Shown here one piece after another: positions 10,443 through 20,020 of a stretch of DNA of 64,000 nucleotides. The DNA is from Bacteroidaceae bacterium (GTDB lineage Bacteria; Bacteroidota; Bacteroidia; Bacteroidales; Bacteroidaceae). A program made the translations under genes and the position numbers. The stretch is taken from NCBI GenBank assembly GCA_017646665.1, contig JAGCMB010000057.1, positions 1-64,000 on the forward strand, given 5' to 3'. Position 1 is the first letter of the stretch. Each line of letters opens with the position of its first letter. Under the pieces are notes generated by a model. That model saw only the letters and a list, made by a program, of their open reading frames with translations. It searched no databases and was not told the DNA's origin.

Positions 10443-11948
10443 ATGGATAAAAAAAACTTGACTAATGAAGTGGGGGCAAATGTACCCGATAACACAAATT
10501 CACTTACAGCAGGAGAGCGTGGCCCTATATTGCTCGAAGACAACTGGTTACTGGAAAAGTTAGCACATTTTGACCGTGAAGTAATACCGGAACGACGTAT
10601 GCACGCAAAGGGTAGTGGAGCCTTCGGCACATTCACAACAACTCATGATATTACAGTTTATTCTTGTGCCTCATTATTCTCACAGGTGGGCAAGAAAACA
10701 GATGTCTTTGTGCGATTTTCAACTGTTGCCGGCGAACGTGGAGCTGCCGATGCCGAGCGTGATATACGCGGTTTTGCCGTGAAATTCTACACCGACGAGG
10801 GTAACTGGGATTTAGTTGGCAATAACACACCTGTGTTCTTTCTGCGCGACCCTTTACAATTCCCCGACCTCAACCACGCAATAAAACGTGACCCACAGAC
10901 AAATCTGCGCTCGCCACAGAGTAATTGGGATTTCTGGACAATGCTCCCCGAGGCTCTACACCAGATAACCATTGTAATGTCCGACCGTGGAATACCGGCA
11001 TCGTATCGTCATATGCACGGCTTTGGTTCACACACCTACAGCCTTGTAAATGCCGCAGGCAAGCGAGTATGGGTAAAATTCCATTTCCGTACACAGCAGG
11101 GTATAAAAAATTTGAGCAACAGCGAGGCCGCCACCATCATAGCACACGACCGCGAAAGCCACGGAAGAGATCTTTACAATGCAATAGCAATGGGTGATTT
11201 TCCACGTTGGAAACTATATATACAGGTTATGACCGAAGAGCAGGCTGCCACCTACAAGGAGAATCCTTTTGATATTACAAAAGTATGGAGTCATAAAGAT
11301 TTTCCGCTCATAGAGGTTGGCGTGCTTGAACTAAACCGTAACCCCGAGAACTACTTTGCCGAAGTTGAACAGGCAGCCTTCAACCCGGCACATATAGTAC
11401 CAGGAATAGGACTTTCGCCCGATAAACTGCTCCAAGGTAGGCTTTTCTCATACGGTGATGCACAACGCTACAGGCTTGGAGTAAATCACGACCAGATACC
11501 TGTAAACAAGGCAAGATGTCCTGTACATAGTTTTCACCGCGACGGTGCAATGCGCGTAGATGGAAACAACGGTGCTACAAAAGGTTATTCACCAAACAGT
11601 ATTGGTGAGTGGAAGACAACCCCGGCAATGTATGCACACTCGGCTGTTACAGGTGAGTCTATGCGTTACAATCCATACGATAACCGCAGTGACAACTGTT
11701 TCTATCAACCCGGAAATCTTTACAGGTTAATGAATGAAGAAAAACGCAAATTGTTAATCAACAATACGGCCGAAGATATAAAACCTGTTACAGAGAATAT
11801 TAAATACCGCCACGCTGCACATTGTTACCTTGCCGACAAAGAGTATGGCACACGTCTTGCTGAAGCAATGCATATTGATATAAACGAAGTTAAGCGACTT
11901 GCTTCTATGAATGAAACAGAAAGACTTGCAGCAACTGTAATGAAATAA
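10443..11948 (+). CDS. katA: Catalase (monofunctional haem type)
   Basis: Catalase degrades hydrogen peroxide to water and oxygen in the cytoplasm. I place the start at the ATG at 10443 (501 residues) because the protein then begins like known Bacteroides KatA ([12 protein letters not shown]). The in-frame TTG at 10392 would translate the terminator-like hairpin. The catalytic His is H54 in [12 protein letters not shown], the Asn region is in [15 protein letters not shown], and the proximal haem ligand is Tyr337 in [14 protein letters not shown]. Length fits small-subunit clade 3 catalases. It faces lgt across a shared terminator. In Bacteroides katA responds to OxyR; no operator could be assigned here. 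Confidence 0.96.
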   Translation: MDKKNLTNEVGANVPDNTNSLTAGERGPILLEDNWLLEKLAHFDREVIPERRMHAKGSGAFGTFTTTHDITVYSCASLFSQVGKKTDVFVRFSTVAGERGAADAERDIRGFAVKFYTDEGNWDLVGNNTPVFFLRDPLQFPDLNHAIKRDPQTNLRSPQSNWDFWTMLPEALHQITIVMSDRGIPASYRHMHGFGSHTYSLVNAAGKRVWVKFHFRTQQGIKNLSNSEAATIIAHDRESHGRDLYNAIAMGDFPRWKLYIQVMTEEQAATYKENPFDITKVWSHKDFPLIEVGVLELNRNPENYFAEVEQAAFNPAHIVPGIGLSPDKLLQGRLFSYGDAQRYRLGVNHDQIPVNKARCPVHSFHRDGAMRVDGNNGATKGYSPNSIGEWKTTPAMYAHSAVTGESMRYNPYDNRSDNCFYQPGNLYRLMNEEKRKLLINNTAEDIKPVTENIKYRHAAHCYLADKEYGTRLAEAMHIDINEVKRLASMNETERLAATVMK

Positions 11949-11975
11949 AAAAATCGGCTTTACGCCGATTTTTTT
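11947..11975. terminator. Bidirectional terminator shared by katA and lgt
   Basis: The stem ATCGGC / GCCGAT is flanked by A and T tracts that extend the pairing. It reads as a terminator on both strands. It overlaps the stop codons of both genes, so the convergent pair is packed with no spare bases. Confidence 0.85.
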
Positions 11976-12787
11976 ATACCCTTTATCATAAAATATGCAC
12001 CTGTAATTATAAGTGGAATACTCAGCCACTGTCCCATTATAAGCGTCATTCCTTCCTCAAAGGCAACCTGATTCTCCTTTATAAACTCAACAAAGAATCG
12101 GAATGTAAATATTGTAAACAAACAATATCCCATAAACAATCCGGAACCAATTCTTGCCTTATACTTTCTATACAGCAACAACCCGAACAAGAATATCACC
12201 GAATAGGCGATAGCCTCATATAGTTGGGCAGGGTGGTGTGGCAGTGTTTCTCCGGCCTGCACAAAGACAACACCCCAAGGAAGGTCTGTTTCTGTGCCTA
12301 TAATCTCACTGTTCATGAAGTTTCCAAGACGCACCATAGCCGAAAAGAACGGCGCGGCAACAGCAATATTGTCAAGCGTCCACACCATTGTGAGTTTGGT
12401 TTTCTTTACATATAACAGCAATGCAATGATAACACCAATTACACCTCCGTGACTGGCCAATCCTTCATAACCGCTGAAAACCCATCCATCAGCAGTCTGC
12501 TTTATTGGCAAAAACATTTCAATGGGATGCGCAAGATAATATTCGGGCTGATAGAACAGGCAATGGCCAAGCCTTGCACCAACAATAATTCCGACAAAAC
12601 AATACATAAAAAGAGGGTCAAAAAGTTCATCACTGACACCACCTTTCTTGTATAATTTCTTAACGATGAGATACGCTCCAAGAAGACCGATAACCCAACA
12701 GAGAGAGTAGTATCTTACCCCGAAGCCGAATATTGAAAACGGACTGAGTGACGGGTCCCAAACAATAGCACAGTCAACAAGACTCAT
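11960..12787 (-). CDS. lgt: Prolipoprotein diacylglyceryl transferase
   Basis: Lgt transfers diacylglycerol from phosphatidylglycerol to the lipobox cysteine of prolipoproteins in the inner membrane, the first step of lipoprotein maturation. The 275-residue protein has about seven membrane segments. The family signature is seen as the His-Gly-Gly of YEGLASHGGVIG and the strictly conserved Arg/Asn/Glu of MVRLGNFMNSEIIG. Also visible are GARLGHCLFY and HPAQLYEA. Length is normal. It lies 5 bases after ychF and is probably cotranscribed with it. Confidence 0.96.
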   Translation of the reverse strand: MSLVDCAIVWDPSLSPFSIFGFGVRYYSLCWVIGLLGAYLIVKKLYKKGGVSDELFDPLFMYCFVGIIVGARLGHCLFYQPEYYLAHPIEMFLPIKQTADGWVFSGYEGLASHGGVIGVIIALLLYVKKTKLTMVWTLDNIAVAAPFFSAMVRLGNFMNSEIIGTETDLPWGVVFVQAGETLPHHPAQLYEAIAYSVIFLFGLLLYRKYKARIGSGLFMGYCLFTIFTFRFFVEFIKENQVAFEEGMTLIMGQWLSIPLIITGAYFMIKGIKKSA

Positions 12788-12792
12788 ACCTG

Positions 12793-13896
12793 TTATACAT
12801 TAAAACGGAAATGCATTATATCGCCATCCTGAACAACATATTCCTTGCCCTCGACACCCATTTTTCCTGCCTCTTTGACAGCAGCCTCGGAACCATAATT
12901 TATGTAATCCTCATACTTGATTACCTCGGCACGGATGAAACCCTTCTCAAAATCGGTATGGATTACACCGGCGCACTGTGGAGCTTTCCATCCCTTGCGG
13001 AATGTCCAAGCCCTGACCTCCATAACACCGGCTGTAATATATGTCTGCAGGTTCAAAAGATGGTAGATAGCCTTGATAAGACGGTCGCAGCCAGACTCCT
13101 TCAAACCCATATCCTCAAGGAACATCTGCTTCTCTTCATAACTTTCAAGCTCAGCAATGTCAGCCTCGGTCTGTGCCGAAATAATAAGCAGTTCGGCATT
13201 TTCATCCTTTATGGCCTCGCGTACAGCATCTACATATTTATTTCCATTAGCAGCAGATGTATCATCAACATTACAAACATAAAGCACAGGCTTTGATGTA
13301 AGCAAGAAAAGATTCTTTGCTATCTGTTGCTCATCTTCTGTGTCAAAAACAACTGTACGAGCCGATTTTCCGGCTTCAAGAGCCTCTTTATATCGTATCA
13401 ACACATCATACTCGAGCTTAGCCAATTTGTCACCACCCACACGTGCCTGTTTCTCAACACGCTTAATTCTGTTCTCAACTGTTTCAAGGTCCTTGAACTG
13501 CAACTCCAGGTCAATAATTTCCTTATCACGGACTGGGTTTACAGAACCGTCGACGTGAACAATGTTATCGTTATCAAAACAACGGAGAACGTGGATTATG
13601 GCATCTGTTTCACGGATATTTCCAAGGAACTGGTTACCGAGTCCCTCGCCCTTGCTTGCACCCTTCACAAGGCCTGCGATATCCACAATATCACAAGTTG
13701 CCGGAACAATACGGTCGGGGTGTATAAGTTCTGCCAGTTTATTAAGTCGTTCGTCGGGAACGGTAATCTGTCCCAACTGTGCATCGATTGTACAGAAGGG
13801 AAAGTTTGCTGCCTGTGCCTTTGCACTTGAAAGACAGTTGAAAAGTGTGGATTTACCAACGTTGGGCAAGCCAACAATACCTGCTTTTAAAGCCAT
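12793..13896 (-). CDS. ychF: Redox-regulated ATPase YchF (Obg-like)
   Basis: The 367-residue TRAFAC P-loop protein is of the YchF/OLA1 group, which binds ATP rather than GTP and associates with ribosomes. G1 is GLPNVGKST (residues 8-16), G3 is DIAGLVKGAS with the typical Gly replacement, and the coiled-coil insertion lies at about 135-165. The C-terminal TGS-like domain ends in FNV, with the family hallmark EVRAWTFRKGWKAPQCAGVIHTD shown here only in part (EVRAWTFRKG). Full length. A good promoter lies upstream at 13934-13965, and lgt follows. Confidence 0.96.
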   Translation of the reverse strand: MALKAGIVGLPNVGKSTLFNCLSSAKAQAANFPFCTIDAQLGQITVPDERLNKLAELIHPDRIVPATCDIVDIAGLVKGASKGEGLGNQFLGNIRETDAIIHVLRCFDNDNIVHVDGSVNPVRDKEIIDLELQFKDLETVENRIKRVEKQARVGGDKLAKLEYDVLIRYKEALEAGKSARTVVFDTEDEQQIAKNLFLLTSKPVLYVCNVDDTSAANGNKYVDAVREAIKDENAELLIISAQTEADIAELESYEEKQMFLEDMGLKESGCDRLIKAIYHLLNLQTYITAGVMEVRAWTFRKGWKAPQCAGVIHTDFEKGFIRAEVIKYEDYINYGSEAAVKEAGKMGVEGKEYVVQDGDIMHFRFNV

Positions 13897-13933
13897 TTGA
13901 ATATCAGAATTTATCGTTTCTTAAAAAGTTCTG

Positions 13934-13965
13934 CAAAGGTAGTGAATTATTTCGGTACTATCAAA
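13934..13965 (-). promoter_or_regulatory. Promoter of ychF-lgt
   Basis: On the minus strand TTTG (13962-13965) is followed after 20 bases by TACCTTTG (13941-13934), matching the Bacteroidetes TTTG-N19/20-TAnnTTTG promoter. The expected transcript start is about 30 bases before the ychF ATG. Confidence 0.65.
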
Positions 13966-14232
13966 TTACCCTCTGTTACCAGTAATGATTTTAGCTATTT
14001 TAGGAGTGAATTTAACAAGTATATTATATAGTACAAAAGTTCCCGATATGATGAACAAAGTTGAAACCATTAATGGTAGCACTATTGTATATAGATCATT
14101 CAATATAAAAATGAGCCATAACGGAATATCTGGTGAATATCCTAACATATATTCCCAAATAGCATATAGATTACAATGGTTAAGTACAACTCCAATAATT
14201 AGCGGAAACCGTAGCCACGCCATTACATTCAC
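13966..14232 (-). pseudogene. N-terminal remnant of an acyltransferase-3 membrane protein
   Basis: This 88-residue frame begins MNVMAWLRFPLIIGVVLNHC, which matches the start of OafA-type acyltransferase-3 proteins (WLRFPLIIGVV followed by a His). It has two or three hydrophobic segments, the last in VSTLFIISGTFVLYN, equivalent to the usual PLFFLISG region. The intact family has about 330-380 residues, so some 250 are missing. No frame downstream continues the homology before the ychF promoter. It is most simply a decayed gene; a functional small membrane protein is possible but less likely. Confidence 0.6.
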
Positions 14233-14271
14233 CAGTTCTATACCGTAAGTTTTTTTTCATTTATCGCATAC

Positions 14272-17103
14272 TTAATGTGCTTCGAGCCAGTTGCTACCCC
14301 AACCGTAATCGGCTATCAACGGTACACTGAGCGCTATGGCATTCTGCATCTCATTCTCAACAATAGCAAGCACAATATCCTTTTCGTCAGGGAATACATT
14401 GAAGTTCAACTCATCATGTACCTGAAGAATCATTGTCGATTTTAAGGATTCTGCCTTGAAACGCCTGTATATGTTTATCATCGCAACCTTTATTATATCT
14501 GCTGCACTACCTTGAATTGGTGCGTTAACAGCATTACGCTCGGCATAACCGCGCACAACAGCATTGTGCGAATTGATATCGGGAAGATAGCGTTTGCGAC
14601 GGTATATTGTTTCTACAAATCCTTTTGCCTTAGCCTCTTGTTTACAGTTTTCGATATATTGCTGAACTCCACTGTATGTGGCAAAATAGTTTTCAATGAG
14701 TTCTTTGGCCTCGCGACGGTCTACATTCATCCTCTCGGCAAGACCAAAGACCGAGATTCCGTATATGATACCGAAGTTAGCCACTTTGGCTTTGCGACGC
14801 TCATCCTTTGTAACCTCGTCGATTGGCTTTTTATAAACCTTTGCAGCTGTTGCAGCGTGGATATCGTAACCACTACGGAAGTCATCGATCATATTCTTGT
14901 CACCACTCAAATGAGCCATTATTCGCAACTCAATCTGCGAATAATCGACAGAAAGGAATAGGCAACCATCATCCGGAACAAAAGCCTTGCGCACCTCTTT
15001 GCCATCCTCGTCACGTATAGGTATATTCTGTAAATTGGGGTTGCTTGAACTCAAGCGTCCGGTTGCTGTGACTGTCTGGTTATATGATGTATGTATCTTT
15101 CCTGTTTTGGGATTTACAATTTCGGGCAAAGCATCGATATATGTACTTAACAGTTTTTTCAAACCACGATATTGCAAGATATTCTTGACGATAGGGTGGC
15201 GGTGCTGCAACTGTGCAAGCACCTCTTCAGAGGTTACAAACTGTCCGGTTTTTGTCTTTTTAGGCTTGTCGACAATCTTCAACTTACCAAAGAGAATATC
15301 TCCCACCTGTTTTGGCGATGCAATATTGAAAGGTTCGCCGGCAAGTGAATATATCTGTTCCTCAATGTCGGCAAGACGCTTGCTGAACAGAACGGATGTA
15401 TCCTTCAAAGCCGTAGTGTCAATTCTTGCGCCGTTACGCTCCATATAAGCAAGCACAGGAACAAGAGGCATCTCAATATTATAGAAAAGTTCTTCTATAC
15501 CCTCTTTTTTCAGTTCGTCCTGCAAGATATTCTTCAGTTTCAAAGTAACATCGGCATCTTCGCAAGCGTAATCACAAACAAGAGCCGGTGAAACATCGCG
15601 CATATTTCTTTGGTTACGTCCTTTTTCACCAATAAGTTCTTCAATCCTTATAGTTTCGTAATCAAGATAAATTTCGGCAAGATAATCCATTCCGTGGAAC
15701 AGTTCCGGCTGAAGAACATAATGGGCAATCATTGTGTCGAAAAGTTTTCCACGCACATCAATTCCATAATTTCCAAGAACGGTTATGTCATATTTTAAAT
15801 TCTGACCTACCTTCTCTATTTCTTCGTTTTCAAAAATTTCCCTTAATAAATTCAGACGAGTGACAACTTTTTCTCTTTCGGCCGGCATCGTCACATAAAA
15901 AGCTTCATTCTCTTTAACAGAGAAGCTCACACCCACCAATTCGGCATCAATTGCAACGGTACTGGTGGTTTCAGTGTCAAAACACACTGTTTTGTATTTT
16001 TTCAGTTCAAGAGCCAAAGAGGTGATATCTTCTTCTGTTTCAATGAGTTTATATACATATTGTATATCTTTTAACGTCAAATGGCTCGATTTTTTTTCTT
16101 CACCCGTATCTTCGCCCGCAAAAAAGTCAAAGAGAGAGCCTTGAATAACTCCGTCTTGCGATGATTTTTTCTTTGCTCCGGTTGCCGGCTGTTTCACTTC
16201 AAGTGCGAACTCTTCGAAAAGAGATGGTGCCTGTTGATTTTTTATAACACGCTCCTTTAAAGCACGCAATTCATAAAAATTGAAAAGACGAGCCAATTCT
16301 TCTTCATCTGGTTGCTCGCGTTTCAAATTCTCCATATCAAGTTCGATTGGAACATCGGTTTTTATGGTAGCAAGAAATTTACTGAAAAGAATCTGCTCTC
16401 TGTTCTCTTCAACCTTTGTCTTTAAAGCCCCTTTGAGTTCACCGGTATTTGCAAGCATATTTTCAATGCTGCCGAATTGTGCAATCAATTTTTGGGCAGT
16501 CTTTTCACCAACACCAGGACAACCGGGAATATTATCACTTGAGTCGCCCATCAAACCAAGAAGGTCTATAACCTGCTGAGTTGTTTCAATACCAAACTTC
16601 TCCTTCACCCTTTCTACCCCCATCACTTCAAACTCCTTGTCGCCATACTTTGGACGGTAGATGAATGTAGTTTCAGAAACCAATTGACCATAATCCTTAT
16701 CAGGTGTCATCATATAAGTTACCACACCTCTTTTTTCGGCCTGTTTTGCCAATGTACCAATAACGTCATCGGCCTCAAAGCCTGGCACTTCAAATATAGG
16801 AATATTATAAGCCTTTATAAACTCCTTGATAACGGGTACCGACTCCCTGATGACTTCGGGTGTCTCCTCACGCTGTGCCTTATACTGTTCATAAGCCTCA
16901 TGGCGGAATGTTGGTCCTTTTGGGTCAAATGCTATTCCAATATGTGTCGGGTTCTCTTTTTTCAATACATCCTCAAGAGTATTGATAAAACCCATAATGG
17001 CAGATGTATTAAACCCTTTAGAGTTTATCCTAGGATTCTTTATAAACGCATAATATGCACGATATATAAGTGCGTATGCATCGAGAAGAAATAACTTGTT
17101 CAT
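14272..17103 (-). CDS. polA: DNA polymerase I
   Basis: The 943-residue polymerase has all three domains. The 5'-3' exonuclease occupies 1-300 (FLLDAYALIYRAYYA, FEADDVIGTLA, PDKDYGQLV, GDSSDNIPGCPGVG). The 3'-5' exonuclease is at about 350-530 with an apparently complete first motif (VCFDTETTS) and later KYDITVL, so proofreading is likely retained. The polymerase domain carries DYSQIELR (about 720), the O-helix RKAKVANFGIIYG and QVHDELNFNV. It acts in Okazaki fragment maturation and repair. It is transcribed alone, divergent from the prenyl synthase gene. I see no clear hairpin terminator after it. Confidence 0.97.
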   Translation of the reverse strand: MNKLFLLDAYALIYRAYYAFIKNPRINSKGFNTSAIMGFINTLEDVLKKENPTHIGIAFDPKGPTFRHEAYEQYKAQREETPEVIRESVPVIKEFIKAYNIPIFEVPGFEADDVIGTLAKQAEKRGVVTYMMTPDKDYGQLVSETTFIYRPKYGDKEFEVMGVERVKEKFGIETTQQVIDLLGLMGDSSDNIPGCPGVGEKTAQKLIAQFGSIENMLANTGELKGALKTKVEENREQILFSKFLATIKTDVPIELDMENLKREQPDEEELARLFNFYELRALKERVIKNQQAPSLFEEFALEVKQPATGAKKKSSQDGVIQGSLFDFFAGEDTGEEKKSSHLTLKDIQYVYKLIETEEDITSLALELKKYKTVCFDTETTSTVAIDAELVGVSFSVKENEAFYVTMPAEREKVVTRLNLLREIFENEEIEKVGQNLKYDITVLGNYGIDVRGKLFDTMIAHYVLQPELFHGMDYLAEIYLDYETIRIEELIGEKGRNQRNMRDVSPALVCDYACEDADVTLKLKNILQDELKKEGIEELFYNIEMPLVPVLAYMERNGARIDTTALKDTSVLFSKRLADIEEQIYSLAGEPFNIASPKQVGDILFGKLKIVDKPKKTKTGQFVTSEEVLAQLQHRHPIVKNILQYRGLKKLLSTYIDALPEIVNPKTGKIHTSYNQTVTATGRLSSSNPNLQNIPIRDEDGKEVRKAFVPDDGCLFLSVDYSQIELRIMAHLSGDKNMIDDFRSGYDIHAATAAKVYKKPIDEVTKDERRKAKVANFGIIYGISVFGLAERMNVDRREAKELIENYFATYSGVQQYIENCKQEAKAKGFVETIYRRKRYLPDINSHNAVVRGYAERNAVNAPIQGSAADIIKVAMINIYRRFKAESLKSTMILQVHDELNFNVFPDEKDIVLAIVENEMQNAIALSVPLIADYGWGSNWLEAH

Positions 17104-17141
17104 TTTAAAATTAGATTAACTGTTTGTAAAAATACATATTT

Positions 17142-17175
17142 TTTGCCACTTTCCTTTGCTTTTTTATTACTTTTG
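17142..17175 (+). promoter_or_regulatory. Possible promoter of the polyprenyl synthase gene
   Basis: TACTTTTG (17168-17175) is an exact TAnnTTTG match 54 bases upstream of the ATG. TTTG at 17142-17145 lies 22 bases before it, slightly longer than the usual spacing. Confidence 0.5.
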
Positions 17176-17228
17176 CAATTAAACAGTGTTTTAAGTTTTT
17201 ATTCAAACAGACCAAACACACATCCATT

Positions 17229-18203
17229 ATGGATTTATTGTCAACAATAAAAGAACCGGTAAAGCAAGAAATCATTGATTTCAACGAATATTTCAACTCA
17301 TTGTTGAAAAGTGACGTCGTGCTTATGAATGATGCTTTATCTTTCCTTAGCAAATCAATAGGAAAAATGATGCGTCCTATATTGGTGTTACTGGTGGCAA
17401 AAAGTATTGGTAATGTTGACGAGAAGACATATTCTGCTGCTGCTGCAGTAGAAATGCTGCACACAGCAAGCCTGTTACACGATGATGTGATAGATGAAAG
17501 TGACAAACGTCGTGGTCGCCCTTCATTAAACACACGCTTCAATAACAACGTAGCAGTGCTAGCTGGTGACTATCTGTTTTCAATGGCACTAAACTGTACG
17601 GCAAAAACTGCAGATATACGTGTTATTGATGCCATTTCAGTTATGGGACGCGACCTTCCAAATGGCGAAGTAATGCAGGTAGAACTTCAACAGAAAGGTT
17701 TATACAACGAAGAAAATTATCTGAAAGTAATATACTACAAAACAGCTTCTCTGTTTGTATGCTGCGCAGCTTGTGCCGTATACACAGCAGACGGAAATGC
17801 TGAATATTTGGAAAAATTCTGCAACTACGGCAAATATGCCGGACTCTGCTTCCAAATGAAAGATGATATTTTCGATTATTATAGTAATGATATCGGCAAA
17901 CCTACTGGCAGTGATATGCGTGAAGGAAAAATAACATTGCCGGCATTGTATGTATTACGTACAAGTTCAAACCCGCTTCTACAGCCAATACGTGAGAAAT
18001 TGTCAAATGGAATTTATCTCGATGAAAAGGAGATAGAAACATTAATAGACATATCAAAAAAAGAGGGTGGTGTAGATTATACAGAAAACCTTATAAACCA
18101 CTATCGCAATCTGGCTATAAATTCAATACCTGGTGATATTCCTGATGAATACAGAAACGCCCTAATTGCATATATTGATTATGTTATATCAAGAGATAAA
18201 TAA
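17229..18203 (+). CDS. Polyprenyl diphosphate synthase (trans, long chain)
   Basis: This 324-residue all-helical prenyl synthase elongates an allylic diphosphate with isopentenyl diphosphate. The first aspartate-rich motif is DDVID (85-89) in LLHDDVIDESDKRRGRPS, and the second is DDIFD (212-216) in MKDDIFDYYSNDIGKPTGSD. Residues before the first motif are small (Ala, Ser), as in long-chain octaprenyl/solanesyl synthases rather than short-chain FPP synthases. It therefore probably makes the side chain of menaquinone, which would serve fumarate reductase electron transfer. Chain length cannot be read reliably from sequence. It is monocistronic, with its own terminator. Confidence 0.9.
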   Translation: MDLLSTIKEPVKQEIIDFNEYFNSLLKSDVVLMNDALSFLSKSIGKMMRPILVLLVAKSIGNVDEKTYSAAAAVEMLHTASLLHDDVIDESDKRRGRPSLNTRFNNNVAVLAGDYLFSMALNCTAKTADIRVIDAISVMGRDLPNGEVMQVELQQKGLYNEENYLKVIYYKTASLFVCCAACAVYTADGNAEYLEKFCNYGKYAGLCFQMKDDIFDYYSNDIGKPTGSDMREGKITLPALYVLRTSSNPLLQPIREKLSNGIYLDEKEIETLIDISKKEGGVDYTENLINHYRNLAINSIPGDIPDEYRNALIAYIDYVISRDK

Positions 18204-18229
18204 TGAAGTCGCCTAACGGCGACTTCATT
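18202..18229. terminator. Bidirectional terminator between prenyl synthase and deoC
   Basis: A perfect 12-base stem (AATGAAGTCGCC and its complement) with the loop TAAC sits between two convergent genes. Confidence 0.85.
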
Positions 18230-18251
18230 ATTTATAAAACAATATTCTTTA

Positions 18252-19187
18252 TTAGAAGAATTTAACTTCTTCACCAACAATCTCGCTCAAACAGAGGTTT
18301 GCCAAACGGCTTGTTCCCAAACGGAACAGTTCATTATTCAACCACTCCTCGCCGAGCAGCTCCTTTACTATTGTGTAATATACAAGTGCATCATTCACAG
18401 TGTTTATTCCACCAGCGGGTTTGAAACCAATCTTACGACCAGTCTTTTGATAATACTCCTTTATAGTCTGGCACATTACATACGCAGCTTCGGGAGTAGC
18501 AGCTGGTGACTCTTTTCCTGTAGATGTCTTTATGAAATCAGCGCCTGAATAAATCGATAAAATCGATGCTTTTTTAATATTTTCAGATGTTGCGAGTGCT
18601 CCAGTTTCAAGAATAACTTTCAGATGCTTGTCACCACATACACTCTTCAACTCCTGTATCTCATCACATACACCTTCGTAATCACCGCTAAGGAATTTAC
18701 CTACACTAAGAACAATATCAATCTCTGTGGCACCCTCGTGAATAGCCATAGCTGTTTCAGCAACCTTTATCTCCTGGAATGTCTGTGACGATGGAAAACC
18801 ACCCGATACGCAAGCTATACCAACATTCTCTACCTGTAATGTATCATTTACAATTTTTGCAAAATTGGGATACACACAAATTGCTGCAACATTCTTTAAA
18901 TCGGGATACTTATCATCGAAATCGTTTACTTTTTCTGTAAAGGCCATAACGCTCTCCTCGCTGTCGGTACATTTCAATGTAGTAAGGTCAATACAGTTGA
19001 AAAGCAACTTTTTCACCTCAAGGGTATTATTCTCCTCTACTTTCTCTTCGATAAGTTTCTTTACATTTGCTGCAACTTCATCATCACTCATAGCCTTGCA
19101 GTACTCATTTATGACAAAGTCGTACTTACTCTCTTCATCGGCGTGGTGATGATGCTCACCGCAACCACAATTAATCTTTTCACTCAT
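18252..19187 (-). CDS. deoC: Deoxyribose-phosphate aldolase with His-rich N-terminal extension
   Basis: DeoC splits 2-deoxyribose-5-phosphate to glyceraldehyde-3-phosphate and acetaldehyde in deoxynucleoside breakdown. In this 311-residue TIM-barrel protein the catalytic residues are visible: the Schiff-base lysine in GADFIKTSTGKES, the second Lys in KVILETG, and the later GFKPAGGI. About 45 residues precede the core compared with the 259-residue E. coli enzyme. They include a metal-binding-like cluster CGCGEHHHH at residues 8-16. It overlaps the mazG-like gene by 8 bases and closes the dtd-mazG-deoC unit. Confidence 0.93.
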   Translation of the reverse strand: MSEKINCGCGEHHHHADEESKYDFVINEYCKAMSDDEVAANVKKLIEEKVEENNTLEVKKLLFNCIDLTTLKCTDSEESVMAFTEKVNDFDDKYPDLKNVAAICVYPNFAKIVNDTLQVENVGIACVSGGFPSSQTFQEIKVAETAMAIHEGATEIDIVLSVGKFLSGDYEGVCDEIQELKSVCGDKHLKVILETGALATSENIKKASILSIYSGADFIKTSTGKESPAATPEAAYVMCQTIKEYYQKTGRKIGFKPAGGINTVNDALVYYTIVKELLGEEWLNNELFRLGTSRLANLCLSEIVGEEVKFF

Positions 19188-19512
19188 CTCTGTCTAATTT
19201 AGAATTATTTATATGTCTTTTATTATCTCTTTTTGTCTTTTTATCGAAGTTTTTTTCGAGCGCAGCAGATAAATCAACACCTGTCTGATTTGCTATACAT
19301 ATAAGCACCCAAAGTACATCGGCTAATTCATCTCCCAAATCATTTTTTTCATTCTCCTTGAAAGATTGTTCTCCATACTTCCGCGCCATTATACGTGCTA
19401 CTTCACCAACCTCCTCGGCTAAAATAGCTGTGTTCGTAAGCTCATTAAAATAACGAACTCCATACTCTTTAATCCACGCATCCACGCGTTGTTGTGCCTC
19501 TTTTATTGTCAT
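19180..19512 (-). CDS. MazG-like nucleotide pyrophosphohydrolase
   Basis: The 110-residue all-alpha NTP pyrophosphatase has the metal-binding pattern of the MazG/dUTPase superfamily: AEEVGEVARIM (Glu-Glu-x-x-Glu type) and DELADVLWVL (Glu/Asp pair), with a basic C-terminal tail. It likely hydrolyses a nucleoside triphosphate to monophosphate and pyrophosphate, a house-cleaning role; the substrate is unknown. It starts 1 base after dtd ends and overlaps deoC by 8 bases, so the three are translationally coupled. All three act on damaged or surplus metabolites. Confidence 0.9.
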   Translation of the reverse strand: MTIKEAQQRVDAWIKEYGVRYFNELTNTAILAEEVGEVARIMARKYGEQSFKENEKNDLGDELADVLWVLICIANQTGVDLSAALEKNFDKKTKRDNKRHINNSKLDRDE

Positions 19513-19513
19513 T

Positions 19514-19966
19514 TTATTCTCTATTCTTTGAGTCGATAAATATAGTTACCGGACCATCATTCAACAAACCAACCTTCATATCTGCTCCAAAAACACCGCG
19601 CTGTATAGGTTTGTTTATGGCTATTTCCATTTCACTGCAAAAATCCTCGTATAGCGGTATCGATATTTCAGGTTTTGCAGCCTTTATATAAGACGGACGA
19701 TTACCTTTTTTTGTAGATGCCATAAGGGTAAACTGGCTTACAGCAAGTATATCTCCACCAGACTCTATGACAGAGCGGTTCATTACTCCATTTTCATCGT
19801 TAAAAAGGCGTATATTGGCTATCTTTTTGGTAAGCCATAGAACATCATCCTTATTATCGTCGTCAGTTATACCCACAAAAATAAGTAATCCATTGTGTAT
19901 TAAAGAAATAACTTTATTATCAATAGTTACGGATGCCTCTTTTACCCTTTGTATAAGTACTCTCAT
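19514..19966 (-). CDS. dtd: D-aminoacyl-tRNA deacylase
   Basis: This 150-residue Dtd removes D-amino acids (and glycine mis-attached to tRNA-Ala) from tRNA. The active-site motifs are both present: SQFTL (residues about 97-101) and NDGPVT near residue 138, the Gly-cisPro region that excludes L-amino acids. The start MRVLIQRVKEASV is typical. Length is normal. It is the first gene of the dtd-mazG-deoC unit, 54 bases after uvrC, with no strong promoter visible in that gap, so readthrough from mnmG-apt-uvrC is possible. Confidence 0.96.
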   Translation of the reverse strand: MRVLIQRVKEASVTIDNKVISLIHNGLLIFVGITDDDNKDDVLWLTKKIANIRLFNDENGVMNRSVIESGGDILAVSQFTLMASTKKGNRPSYIKAAKPEISIPLYEDFCSEMEIAINKPIQRGVFGADMKVGLLNDGPVTIFIDSKNRE

Positions 19967-20020
19967 TATTTTAAATGGTTGTTTATCATTTTCTCTGCTA
20001 ATATAGTAAAAAATGAGTTA

